A stretch of DNA of 64,000 nt from Ornithorhynchus anatinus (Eukaryota; Chordata; Mammalia; Monotremata; Ornithorhynchidae): contig NC_041751.1 in assembly GCF_004115215.2 (NCBI RefSeq), forward strand, positions 33,185,958 through 33,249,957, written 5' to 3'. The translations under genes were made by a program, and so were the position numbers. Position 1 is the stretch's first letter, and each line of letters begins with the position of its first letter. This document shows, piece after piece, positions 11,988 through 22,079 of this stretch. A model generated the notes under the pieces. That model made no database searches. It saw only the letters and a program-made list of their open reading frames with translations, and had not been told where the DNA came from.

Positions 11988-12660
11988 CTGCCAAGCAACC
12001 TGGGAGCAGAGAGGGAGAGCGGGGGAGGGAGACAGACGAGACAGTCTGCGGAGCGACCCGGGGGGCAAGGAGGAAGAGGGGAAGAGTGTGCAAAAGTTAG
12101 AAGCGGATGGGACCCTGAAAAGCAACCTGGAAGCAGGGGGAAGAGAGACTGGAGCAGTGGGAGAAAAAAGGGAGAAACGGGTTAGGCATCTTGTAAAGCA
12201 CCCTGAGAGCAGGGGGAAGAGAGGGAGAGGAAGAGTGTGAGAAAATTTAAAAGAGCGAAGGTACCGCACCGCCCCAGTTAGAAAGAGGAGAGAGAGAATA
12301 CGTTTATTGGAAGAGAATACAAATGCCTGCACCGGTTAGAAAGAGACGAGGCTCCCCGCAGGGCGACCTGAGAGCAGGGAGAGGGACGGAGAGTGTGAGA
12401 AAGAAACAGATGAGACACCCCCGCCAAGCAACCGGGGAGCAAGGAGGAAGGGGGAGAGGGGGAGAGAAAAAAGTCAGAAACGGACGAGCCGGCCTGCAAA
12501 GCCACCTGGAAGCAGGGGGAGGAGAGAGAGGGAGCGTGTGAGAGAAAAGTTACAAGCAGACAAAACACCCTGCCAAGCAATCTGCGAGCCAAGGAAAGGA
12601 GAGAATGGGAGGGAGAAAGAGAGAGAGGATGAATTTATTGAAAGAGAATACAGACGCCTG
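11988..12660 (-). repeat. Minisatellite made of repeated splice-acceptor-like units
   Basis: On the minus strand about eight diverged copies of a pyrimidine tract plus TGCTCCCAGGTTGCTTGGCAG-like text follow one another, at about 11990, 12044, 12116, 12190, 12356, 12422, 12495 and 12570. The commonest spacing is 66-75 bp. A longer module with tttattg and gagaatacaaatgcctg appears near 12297 and again near 12635, suggesting a higher-order unit of about 335 bp. The copy nearest the gene contains the predicted acceptor of V1R gene 1. A poly-C run (about 12665-12684) borders the array. The long open frames read here are chance products of purine-rich repeats. Confidence 0.75.
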
Positions 12661-12887
12661 ACCCGCCCCCCCCCCCCCCCCCCCGGTTAGAAACAGATGA
12701 GAGTACAATAATCGATCAATCCGTGGTATTTACTGAGCACTTATCTGCAGAGAACTGTACTGAGCGGTTGGAAGAACACAATGTAATAGTCGGTAGGCAC
12801 GTTTCCTGCCCCCAGCGAGCTGATGGGACACAAACTCCTGACACTGGTATCTTCAGGGCAGAGAAATGGCTTTATCGTGCTCAGCGT

Positions 12888-13025
12888 ACTCACGTCTCTT
12901 CGGTCCCCGCCGTCCTCCGAGTGGACGGTTCGCGAGCGAGCGGTACCTGTCAGGACAAGGTCGAGGCACCATTTATTTATCAGCCACTTTTCTCATCTCT
13001 CCCCTCCCTCGGGGAGTGATTAACG
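12888..13025 (-). promoter_or_regulatory. V1R upstream module E1 (promoter plus exon 1 donor) of gene 1
   Basis: Reverse-complement copy of the module found upstream of every V1R here. Read on the minus strand it has TTAATCA, an Olf/EBF-like core CCCCGAGGGA (plus-strand 13005-13014), a TATA-like GCTGATAAATAAATG and a donor GTGAGTA at 12893 and below. It lies about 1.0 kb upstream of the ATG at 11949. The implied intron runs from 12893 down to 11988, about 0.9 kb, the shortest of the set. Olf/EBF and homeodomain sites are known features of olfactory and vomeronasal receptor promoters. The assignment here rests on alignment by eye. Confidence 0.65.
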
Positions 13026-13182
13026 TGCGTTTGGGCGAAGGAGTGACTTCCTTCTCGGCGCTGATCTTCTCCCGTGGGGGAAATCTCTGAAAATGTTGAG
13101 ATTGCACTCCCCGAATCCCCCAAACCTGGCCCTAGATTAAAGCCCAAAGCTCTCCCCTATTATCTGCTACTAATTGACCGAA

Positions 13183-15000
13183 TGAGGAAGCAGCAGGGCC
13201 TAGTGGAAAAAGCACAGGACTGGGGGGTCTGGGTTCGAATTCCCCATCTGCCCGAAGTCTGCCGGGTGACTCCGGGCAAATCAGCTCACCTCTCCGTGCC
13301 TCACTTTCCCCATCTGCAAAATGCCGATTCAGCTCCCTCCTACTTAGACTGTGAGCCCCGTGAGGGCCGTGGACTGTGTCCCACCTGATTATTCATTCAA
13401 TCGCATTTATCGAGCGCTTACGGTGTGCAGGGCACCGTACCGAGCGCTTGATTATCTTATTGTCGGGTAGGGATCGCCTCTATCTGCTGCCCAGTTGTAC
13501 TTTCCGACCGCTTAGTACAGTGGGAATACAACAGTCCTGATTTTAAAAAATAAGCCACACACAACTTAAAATGTTACATTTATTAACCAAAACGTTATTT
13601 AAATGAAACGTTCTTGAAGGACCACATGTACATCTGGAATAATAACTGGTATTTCTCAGCACTTCCTACGTACAGGACACTGTAGTAAGCCCTGGGGTGG
13701 ATACAAGCAAATCGGGTTGGACGCGGTCCCTGTCCCGCGTGGAGCTCACAGTCTTAAATCCCCATTTTACAGATGAGGCGACTGAGGCACGGAGAGGTGG
13801 GGTGATCTGCCCGGGGTCACGCAGCTGACAAGCAGCAGAGCTGGTACGAGAACCTAGTCCCTTCTGACTCCTAGGCCGTGTTTCGAACCCAAACCCCCAC
13901 TGAATCTTGCTGAATTAATCAATCACGAGTGCATGTCGAATACTAACTGTGAGCGGAATACTGTAGTGATAGTAATCATGATTGTGGTATTTGTTAAGCG
14001 CTCACTATGTGCCAGGCACCGTAGTAAGCGCCGGGGTAGATGCAAGCTAACCTATCCCACGAAGACCTCACAATCCCAAATCATCCCCCTTTTCCAGATG
14101 AAGTCACTGAGGCACAGAGCAGCGTAGTGACTGGCCTAAGGTCACACAGCAGATTGGGGGGGCGGAGCTGGGATTAGAACCCAGGTCTTCTGACTCCCGA
14201 GCCCACGGTGCGTTGTGGCCTCATGGAAAGCGCAGAGGCCTGGGACTCGGGGGACGAGGGTTCTAATCCTGCCTTTGCCACCTGTCTGCTGCGTGACCTA
14301 GGGCAAGGCACTTCACTTCTCTGTGCCTCCGTTTCCTCATCTGTAAAAGGGGGCTGATTTGGAACTAGGAAACGCAGACTTCTAGGTGTCGGACATTTGG
14401 GTGCAAAAAGTTCACGTCCTGAAGCTCCTACCTGTCAAGCCTTAGAATTAGATAAAGCTACACAAATGGGCTGATTTAGAGAAATTACGGCAGGAAGCTG
14501 ATCTAACTCTTCAAGCTTGGAATCAGAGTCACCACGGTAATAATAATATCTGTAAGGACTTCCTCCGTTCCAAGCACTGTAATAGACGCGAGACGATCAT
14601 CAGTATTAGTAAGCTCCTTGTGGGCAGGGAATGTGCCTCTCTAGTGTTACATTGTACTCACCCAAGTGCTTAGTGGAGTCCTCTGCACACGGCAAGCACT
14701 CAGTAAATACGACTGACAGACTGATTAGTATTTATTACGCACTTATTATGTGAGGAACACTGTACTAAGCGCTGGGGGAGAACAGAGAGGTGGGATGCAT
14801 GTCTGCTGGGTGACTGTCAGCGATTCCCTTAAGTTCTCCGGACCTCATTTACTTCCTCTGTTCACTGGGGATGAAGACTGTGAGCGCCATGTGGGGCGGG
14901 GACTGGGTCCGTCCTGATTAACTCGTGGACACCCCGGCGCTTTGTACGTAGTGAGTGCTCGACAAACACCCTAAAAAAGTGCTGAACGAATATCATAATT
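13183..15000. repeat. Mon1 and L2 cluster between V1R genes 1 and 2
   Basis: Mon1 at 13183-13392 (+), 13636-13880 (-), 13965-14212 (-), 14208-14355 (+, truncated) and about 14800-14985 (+). L2 tails at about 13392-13455 (-), 13455-13530 (+), 14610-14735 (+) and 14735-14790 (-). In 13530-13635 and 14355-14535 I see nothing recognisable. Confidence 0.7.
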
Positions 15001-15071
15001 ATTAAGCAGACCGTCTTCGCCTGTGTTTAAACGGTACGATCGGTTCTACGCTCACCAACGGCTCAGAGTTT

Positions 15072-16050
15072 TCATTTTACTTGTCCTTTCCGGGCAAACC
15101 CGTTGCCCCTCCCCGATTTGGGGCCGAAGGCAGCGTCTGTGCCGGAAGCGGGGTCCTTTTTCCAGAACGTCCTCATTTTCCTGTTACTTTCAATCATCAG
15201 GAACGGACTGAGGACTGAGAAGCTGAATGACAGAACCGTATGGAAATTCACCAGTAGAGGATTTCCTTTCAGATTGAGTAAGACCATCGGCACGATGGCC
15301 TGCCTCCCGTAGAGGAGGACGTAGAGGGTGACCAGGGCCACCACCCTCTTGGCCGCCCTGACCTCGGGCGCCGCCCCGGGGGGCCGTCCGGGCGCGCGGA
15401 GGCGCCGGACCCGCCGGCGGCGCCCGTGCAGGACGAGCACCACGTAGCCGCTGGCCAAGCTCATCAGCCCCACGAAGACGAGGTCGCGGAACGAGGGCAC
15501 GACGGCGATGAGCAGGGTGGTTTCCGCGCCGACGCTGACTTTCGCGCAATATCTGAGGTCCAGCATGAGTCCAAGTCTGCTGCCGTTCTGGGGGCTCGTC
15601 ATGTTCAGCACCGTATCAAAATCTACGAGCAGACTGAGGCCCCAGGACAGGAGGCAGGAGGGAAGGACGCAGCCGGGTAACCTGGCTTTGATCCGGGCCC
15701 ACCGGGAGGTGCCCGGGCTGACGGTGACGGCCTGGAAGACGCTCAGTAAGGCAGGTGGTGCAGATGGCCAGGCCCCGGGCCACCCGGCACAGGTACATGA
15801 GGATTTTACATCCGACGTCGTTCGGGAAATTCCTCCGTCCCCAGGCCGACGGGGTCTCCGGGATGCCGACGGCGAGGAGGATGACGGTGTTGGCCAAGGC
15901 TAAGTGAGCGACCATCACGTCTGAGGAGCTGAACTTGCGGTTGGTGGAGGCCATGTGGGAGTAAAACAGGAGAACGAATACGTTGGCCGAGACCCCGAAG
16001 CTAACCTGGAGCAGAAGCACGATCCCGAAGGAGAGCTCGGTGCCGTCCAT
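15072..16050 (-). pseudogene. Vomeronasal type-1 receptor pseudogene, gene 2
   Basis: The V1R signature is clear on the minus strand: from the ATG at 16050, TELSFGIVLLLQVSFGVSAN in TM1 and HLALANTVILL in TM2, then ICTTCL in TM3. There the frame breaks. A one-base insertion near 15747 (ctcagtaagg where gene 1 has ctcaggagg) sends the frame into TERLPGR. The remainder continues in another frame through LLIAVVPSFRDLVFVGLMS (TM5), LYVLLYGRQ (TM6) and PFLMIES (TM7). The family stop is replaced by an unrelated tail ending at 15072. The position equivalent to the CAG acceptor upstream of the ATG reads CGG, and the upstream module has a weak donor. One frameshift plus splice-site loss argue for a dead gene. 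A sequencing error could explain the frameshift alone. Confidence 0.88.
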
Positions 16051-16194
16051 TTTCTTGAATTGGTCCCTTAGATCCGGCGGACGCTTCCCGCCGGTGACAT
16101 GGGAGGAAAACCCCGTCGGTCAATCCGGTCAGTCACTGATGGCGAGCTTACGATACGGAGGACGCTGCCCTCGGGGCCTGGGAGAGAACAGTAG

Positions 16195-18480
16195 AGTGGG
16201 TAGCATGGTGCAGTGGCTAGAGCATGGACCTGACGGGTCAGGAGGTCATGGGTTCTAATCCCGGCTCCACAGCTTGTCTGCCCCGTGACTTGGGCGGGTC
16301 GCTTTGCTTCTCTGGGCCTCGGTCCACCTCATCTGTAAAATGGGGATTGAGACTGCGAGCCCCACGTGGGACGGGGACCGCCTCCAACCCGATCGGCTTG
16401 TATCCACCCCAGCGCTCAGTAATAATAATAATGATAATGTTGGTATTTGTTAAGCGCTTACTATGTGCAGAGCACTGTTCTAAGCGCTGGGGTAGACACA
16501 GGGGAATCGGGTTGTCCCACGTGGGGCTCACGGTCTTCATCCCCATTTTACAGATGAGGTCACTGAGGCCCAGGGAAGTGAAGTGACTTGCCCACAGTCA
16601 CACAGCTGACAAGTGGCAGAGCTGGGATTCGAACTCATGACCTCTGACTCCAAAGCCCGGGCTTTTTCCACTGAGCCACGCTGCTTCTCTACGGGGCCTG
16701 GCACATAGTATACCCTTAACGGATAGCATTATTACTATTAATACTATTATTAGTTGTGATCCCTGCCCCCAGAGAGTAAACAGTCAAGACGGGGAGGCAG
16801 ATACATTTCAGATACGGAAAACAGCAATCTAAGGATACGGACATAAATAAATGAGGGGTGGGAGTCGGGTGAGTATCAAAGTACTTGTGGGCAGGGAATG
16901 TGTCTGTTGATTGGTATATTGCACTCTCCCGAGCGCTTAGCGCAATGCTCTGCTCACAGTAAGTGTTCAGTAAATACCACCGACGTAGGCGGGAGGGTGA
17001 TAAGGCGAGGAAAGAGGGGTTAGTCAAGGAAGGTTTCGAGGAGATGTGATTTTAGCTGATTCTGTGACGCAGAAACAACAGAGAGGGACTAGGGGAGGTG
17101 AGCGGCATTCCCTAGTGGACAGAGCACGAGTCTGGGGGTCAGAAGGACCTGGCTTCTCATCCCGGTTCTGCCGCTTGCCTCCCGTGTGACCCTGGGAAAG
17201 CCACAACTTCTCTGTGCCTCTGTAACTTCATCTGTAAAATGGGATTAAGACTGTGAGCCCCACCAGAGACAGAGATTGGGTCCCACCCGATTGGCTCGTG
17301 TCTATCCAGGTGCTCAGTACAGTGAGTAGCGCGTAGTAAATGCTTAATAAACGCCGTTAAAAAAACGGGTAAGAAGAACAGAGGAGGCAGGGTGGGGGAA
17401 AGGAGTTTAGGGGGAGGGACTAGAAGGGAGATAAGCGGGAAAAGCGGACCACTAACCTTTATGGCTCACTTTCTTGCCGTCTTCACTCGAATGGGGCCCC
17501 AGGGCTCTCTGTGAGCCTTCTGACGCTGGCCACTGCCGCCATCGAGCTTCTGTCGGAGCCAGGATAGTTCGTATGGCAGTTGAGTCTTTTGCGATTAAGC
17601 ACTTACTACGTGCCAAGCACTGGGGTCGATTCAAGAGAATTAGATCGGAAACAGTCCCTGTCCCACTCAGTGCTCAATCGCCTCGCCCGCTCCTACCTCA
17701 CCTCGCTGCTCTACCGCCATTCGGCCCTCACGTTTCGCTTCTCTAAGGCCGACCTCCTCCCCGAGCCTCGATCGCGTCTCTCTCGCCCCCGACCTCTCGC
17801 CCACGTCCTGCCTCTGGCCTGGGAAGCCCTCCCTCCTCATTTCCGACTTCTCCCCCCCTTTCAAAGCCTTATCGAAGGCTCATCTCCTCCAAGAAGCTTT
17901 CCCTGACTAAGCCCTCCTTCCCTCTTCTCCCACTCCCTTCCGCGTCGCCCTGACCCGCTCCCTTTATTCGACCCCTCTCCCAGCCCGTCGCTTACGTCCG
18001 TGGCCGTAATTCTATTTACTGATGTGAATGTCTGTCTCCCCTTCTAGATTGTCAACTCACCGTGGCCGGGGAACGTGTCTGTTATCTTGTACTCTGTCGA
18101 GCGCTTAGTACAGTAAGTGCTCAATAAATACGACTGATTGACTAACTTGGACCGTGAGCCCCATGCGGGACAGGGACTCTGTCCATCCTAATTCACTCAT
18201 ATCTACCCCGGGGCTTAGAACGGTGTTTGACACAGAGTAAGCACTTAACAGATACCATGAACGACCTCCCCCCCCCCAAAAAAAATAGTCCCAGGAAGTG
18301 AAAAGATGGGAGAAAGTTGTGGCTCTCAAGCTGCAGTTAGAAGCAATCAACCAGTCGTATTTATTGAGCGCTCGATGTGAGTAGAGCACTCTACTACGCG
18401 CTTGGGAGAGCACAAGGCAAGAGCGTTGGGGGACTCTTTAGAGGTGACCGCCTTCTACTTCTACTTCGGCCTTCTGCTAA
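16195..18480. repeat. Repeat-filled interval upstream of V1R pseudogene 2
   Basis: Mon1 at 16195-16421 (+) runs straight into a younger Mon1 at 16422-16690 (-). A further Mon1 (+) lies at about 17098-17360, with partial copies near 17590-17670 (-) and 18145-18255 (+). An L2 3' end (+) spans about 17675-18135, with its tccaagaagctttccctgac and caataaatacgactg segments. Antisense L2 tail at about 18345-18420. No gene seen. Confidence 0.7.
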
Positions 18481-18499
18481 ATGCTGTGACACCCCGCGG

Positions 18500-18660
18500 C
18501 CGGAGAGATACCGTCAGGCTACTCGCCCGTCAGGTTCACCTGAGAGAGCAGCTAGCAGAGCGGCAGACTGGCTGGATGAGGAAGAGGCGGCATTTATCAG
18601 CCGATTTTCCTCCTCATCTCTCCCGTCCCTCGGGGAGCGATTGCGGCGCGGGTGGATGAG
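18500..18660 (-). promoter_or_regulatory. V1R upstream module E2 of pseudogene 2
   Basis: Reverse-complement copy of the module. It has an Olf/EBF-like core CCCCGAGGGA (plus-strand 18626-18635), CAATCG where others have TAATCG, and TATA-like GGCTGATAAATGCCGCC. It lies about 2.5 kb upstream of the ATG at 16050. The donor is not clear. The best-aligned text reads GGGCGAGTAG, that is GC in place of GT. With the lost acceptor this fits a locus no longer under selection. Confidence 0.55.
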
Positions 18661-19854
18661 TGAATCCCTAAGAAGTAATTCCACGCTCAGTCTCGGACCG
18701 AGAAATCTCCGGGACGCCCAGACTCCCCTGCTAAAAATCGGGAACAAGGCGGCTTCTTGAGTTCTTTCTCAATTATCTGCCAGTTGACGATCGGAGACAC
18801 CCCAGGAGAGATGTTTCTGACTGTCTCCCCTCCAGGGTGTGTTTCCAGCTCATCATTAGTAGCAATTAATTAATAGGGCATCGGCGGGCATTCTATAGGT
18901 CCTGCTTGACTTGGCACATAGTAAGCGTTTATCAAATACCGTCATCATCATCGTCATTATTATTATTATTGTTGTTCCCTAGTGGAAGAAAGAGAACTGA
19001 CTCTCTACCGGGTTCGTGACAGGGAACCTGGCCAAGGAGGGTTCAGTGGAGAGCCAGAGGATTCAATCGATCAATCAGTGCTATTTATTGAACGCTTACT
19101 GTGTGCCCAGAGCTAGGCTAAGCGCTTGGGAGACATGCTCCCTCCCCACATGGAGTTTATAATCCAGCGGTGGGGCACAGATGTTTGGACGCTCTATCTC
19201 CACGTCCCTCTCACTCCTTCATTAAAATCATCATCAAAATGAGAAGCAGTGTGGTTTAGTGGAAAGAGCGTGGGCTTGGGAGTCCGAGGTCGTGGGTTCT
19301 AATCCCGGCTCCGCCGCTTGTCAGCTGTCTGACTTTGGGCAAGTCACTTCACTTCTCCGTGCCTCAGTTCCCTCACCTGTAAAATGGGGATTAAGACTGT
19401 GAGCCCCACGAGGGACAACCTGATGACCTTGTATCTACCTCAGAACAGTGCCTGGCACATAGTAAGCGCTTAACAAATGCCATCGTTACCATTATTCTTT
19501 ACTGAGCACCAGCTGTGCGCAGACTACCCTAAGAAGCTCTTGGGAGAGTAACGATACTTGTTAAGCGCTTACTACGGGCCAAGCACTCTACTAAACGCTG
19601 GGGCAGATACAAGTTGATCAGGTTGGACACAGTCGCTGTCCCCATTTTGCAGATGAGGTAACTGAGGCACAGAGGAGTGAAGTCACTTGCCCGAGGTCAC
19701 ACAGCAGACGTACGGCGGAGCCAGGATAAGAACCCAAGTCCTTCTGCCTCCCAGGCCCGTGCTCTATCCACTGAGCCACGCTGCTTAATACTTCTCAGAG
19801 TACAATAGAGTTAGTAGAAATAACCCCCGCCCTTAAGGATCTTACGTTCTCATC

Positions 19855-20104
19855 TTATGCCGTCGAGTCGTCTCCGACCCAAAGCGACTCGGCGCACTCA
19901 TCTCTCCCGGAACGCCCCACCTCCATCTGCGATCGTTCCGGTAGTGGAGCCGGAGCGTTTACTCGGTGAAAATACCGAATTGCCTTCTTCCGTGCGGTAA
20001 ACTTGAATCTCCGCCCTCGACTCTCTCCCGTGCTGCTGCTGCTGCCCGGCACAGGTGAATCTTGCGTTCCATCCTGAGAAATAGACCCTAAAATTGCTTT
20101 CCAT
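19855..20104 (+). repeat. Unnamed SINE-like segment with a GTCGAGTCG motif
   Basis: The text atgccgtcgagtcgtctccg followed by cgacccaaagcgact, and later ttgccttcttccgtgcggta, recalls a head or core domain known from other amniote SINE families with a gtcgagtcg and tccgac start. It does not match Mon1 or L2. It contains a (GCT)n run near 20031-20045. I cannot name the family from memory with confidence. Confidence 0.35.
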
Positions 20105-20514
20105 ACTCTCCCCCTCTTCAAAGCCTTATCCAAGGCCCATCCCCTCCACGAGGCCTTCCCTGACTGAGCCCTCCCTCCCTCTTCTCCCGCTCCCTTCCGC
20201 GGCACCTCGACTTGCTCCCTTTTTTCATCCCCCGCCCCCAGCCCCAAAGCACTTATATACCTATCTGTAATTTTATTTATTTCTATTAATGTCCGTCTCC
20301 CCCCTCTAGACTGTACGCTCACTGTGGTTAGGGGCCGTTTATTGTTCATTCAATAGTATTTATTGAGCGCTTACTATGTGCAGAGCACTGTACTAAGCGC
20401 TGGGGATGAACAAGTTGGCAACAGATATTGTCATACTGTACTCTTCCAAGCGCTTAATACAGCGCTCTGCGCACAGTAAGTGCTCAATAAATCGTCTGAT
20501 TGACTGAGCTTGTC

Positions 20515-21150
20515 TACCAACTCTTCTGTATCGTCCTCCCCCTGACTTCCCCATCACCGTAGGTGGCACCACCACCTTTCCTGTCTCACGAGCCCGTCAT
20601 CTCGTGTTACGTCCCAAAGAGGCCAATTTAGGGACGGGGGAGGCCGTGACTCAGCTTTACCGACGGAACGGACCATGATATTCAGTATTACGGCACGAGA
20701 ACGTTGATTAGCATGCACAAGACATCAATCGCAAGGGGTCCGGCTTCTAATAGACCCTCCAAACCGGGGGCCGTGAGATCTCCGACACCACTGAGCCCTC
20801 CAACCCGGGGGTGGTGAGAATCTCCTAGCGAGAGATGATTAGTTTCGGCCGATATCCAGTCCAAGTACGGGCTACGACCTGCTCGAGCGTCTCCGTCTAA
20901 AAGGCCTCCCCCGGCCCGGGCTGTCGGATAAGAGCGAGAAGCAGCGACCGGCCTTCTCCCCCGGCGTTTATACTGTAGTCGTTGACCGTTACATCGAGCT
21001 CCTTCGGCATAAGTTATCCTAATCCGCCAACCACAGTTCCTTTGTGTTCTGTTTTCAGAAGGTGTCCGGCCCGGGTTCTGTCAACATTTGGTCTTCGCTT
21101 GGAGCCTATCCGCCTGGCTGGTTGGGATCCCAGGAAGCGTGACGCCAAAG
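20515..21150. other. Intergenic stretch without recognisable features
   Basis: About 635 bp between repeats that resembles neither Mon1 nor L2 for most of its length. I find no coding domain, RNA gene or conserved array element. Two short similar phrases (ccaaaccgggggccgtgaga and ccaacccgggggtggtgaga near 20760 and 20798) form a small local repeat. Confidence 0.4.
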
Positions 21151-21714
21151 CGTTCAAGAGGCGAGAGCCCGGGCTTGGGAGTCAGAGGTCGTGAGTTTTA
21201 ATCCCGCCTCCGCCTCTTGTCTGCCGTGTGACCTTGGGCAAGTCACTTCACTTCTCTGAGCCTCAGTTACCTCATCTGTAAAACGGGGATGAAGACCGTG
21301 AGCCCCACGAGGGACGACCGCATCACCTCGTATCTACCTCGCTGCTTAGAACGGTGCTTGGCACTTTCCTCTTCTCCAACTCCCTTCTGCATCGCCCTGA
21401 CTTGCTCCATTTATTCATCCCCCCTCCCGGCCCTTCTGCACTTAGGTCCATATCTGTCATTGATTTATTTATATTCATATCTGTCTCCTCCCTCTAGACT
21501 GTAAGCTCTCTGTGGGCAGGGAATGGGTCTGTTGATTCTTGTATTGTCTTCTCCTAAGTGCTGAATAGAGTGCCCTGCTCACAGCAACTGCTCAATAAAT
21601 ATGATTGGATGAATGAATATGAATAACGAATGAATATTGGTATATCGTATTCTCTCAGGCGCTTAGTACAGTGGACTGCACACAGCAAGTGCTCCGTAAA
21701 TACTATCGCCTCGT

Positions 21715-22040
21715 CTGCCAGTGGTTTCTCTGCTGGATGACCAGGAGTGGGTAATTGCTGGGGGATTCCGGGCTCACCCAGTCCCAGGTTTGGTAGAATT
21801 AGTGGGGAATTTGGCCATTTCCAGGGTATCCCAGCAGGCCCGTCACACCGGATTAATGCTCGCAGACCTACGCACCTGCTAATCGCCCCCCGAGGGAGGG
21901 GGAGAGACGGGAAGAGCAGCTGATAAATGCTGCCTCCGACGCATCCTACCCGAATCGGACTCCCCGTGAACTTCCCTCCCAGACGGCGTGAACACGGGAG
22001 AATCGTGAGTAGGATAAAATCACCTCTCTGATCGTGGCAT
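21715..22040 (+). promoter_or_regulatory. V1R upstream module E3 of gene 3
   Basis: Conserved module with CCGGATTAATGC at about 21849, CTAATCG, Olf/EBF-like core CCCCGAGGGA at 21888-21897, CAGCTGATAAATGCTGCC at about 21917 and donor GTGAGTAGG at 22005. The implied transcript start is around 21950, giving an exon 1 of about 55 nt and an intron 22005-24484. Strand and order match the other eight copies. Confidence 0.7.
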
Positions 22041-22079
22041 TTCAGGGGTTTCCATAGGAAATCTGAGGCTTCTAGAGAA

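Larger units (their letters stand above)
18880..21700. repeat. Repeats at the divergence point of the V1R cluster
   Basis: Mon1 at 19240-19494 (+, near full length), 19550-19786 (-) and about 21150-21365 (+). A sense L2 3' end (about 20105-20510) is interrupted by an antisense L2 tail at about 20343-20430, and a further L2 3' end spans 21366-21615. Antisense L2 tail near 19065-19150. The two V1R strands diverge here: genes 1-2 point left and genes 3-9 point right. Confidence 0.65.

Noticed and set aside
11950-12093. N-terminal extension of V1R gene 1
   Set aside because: The extra 48 residues are encoded by the splice-acceptor minisatellite. The ATG at 11949 aligns with all paralogues.
11803-12592. 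Several charged or Ser/Leu-rich open frames
   Set aside because: They are translations of the purine-rich minisatellite or antisense V1R, with no domain.
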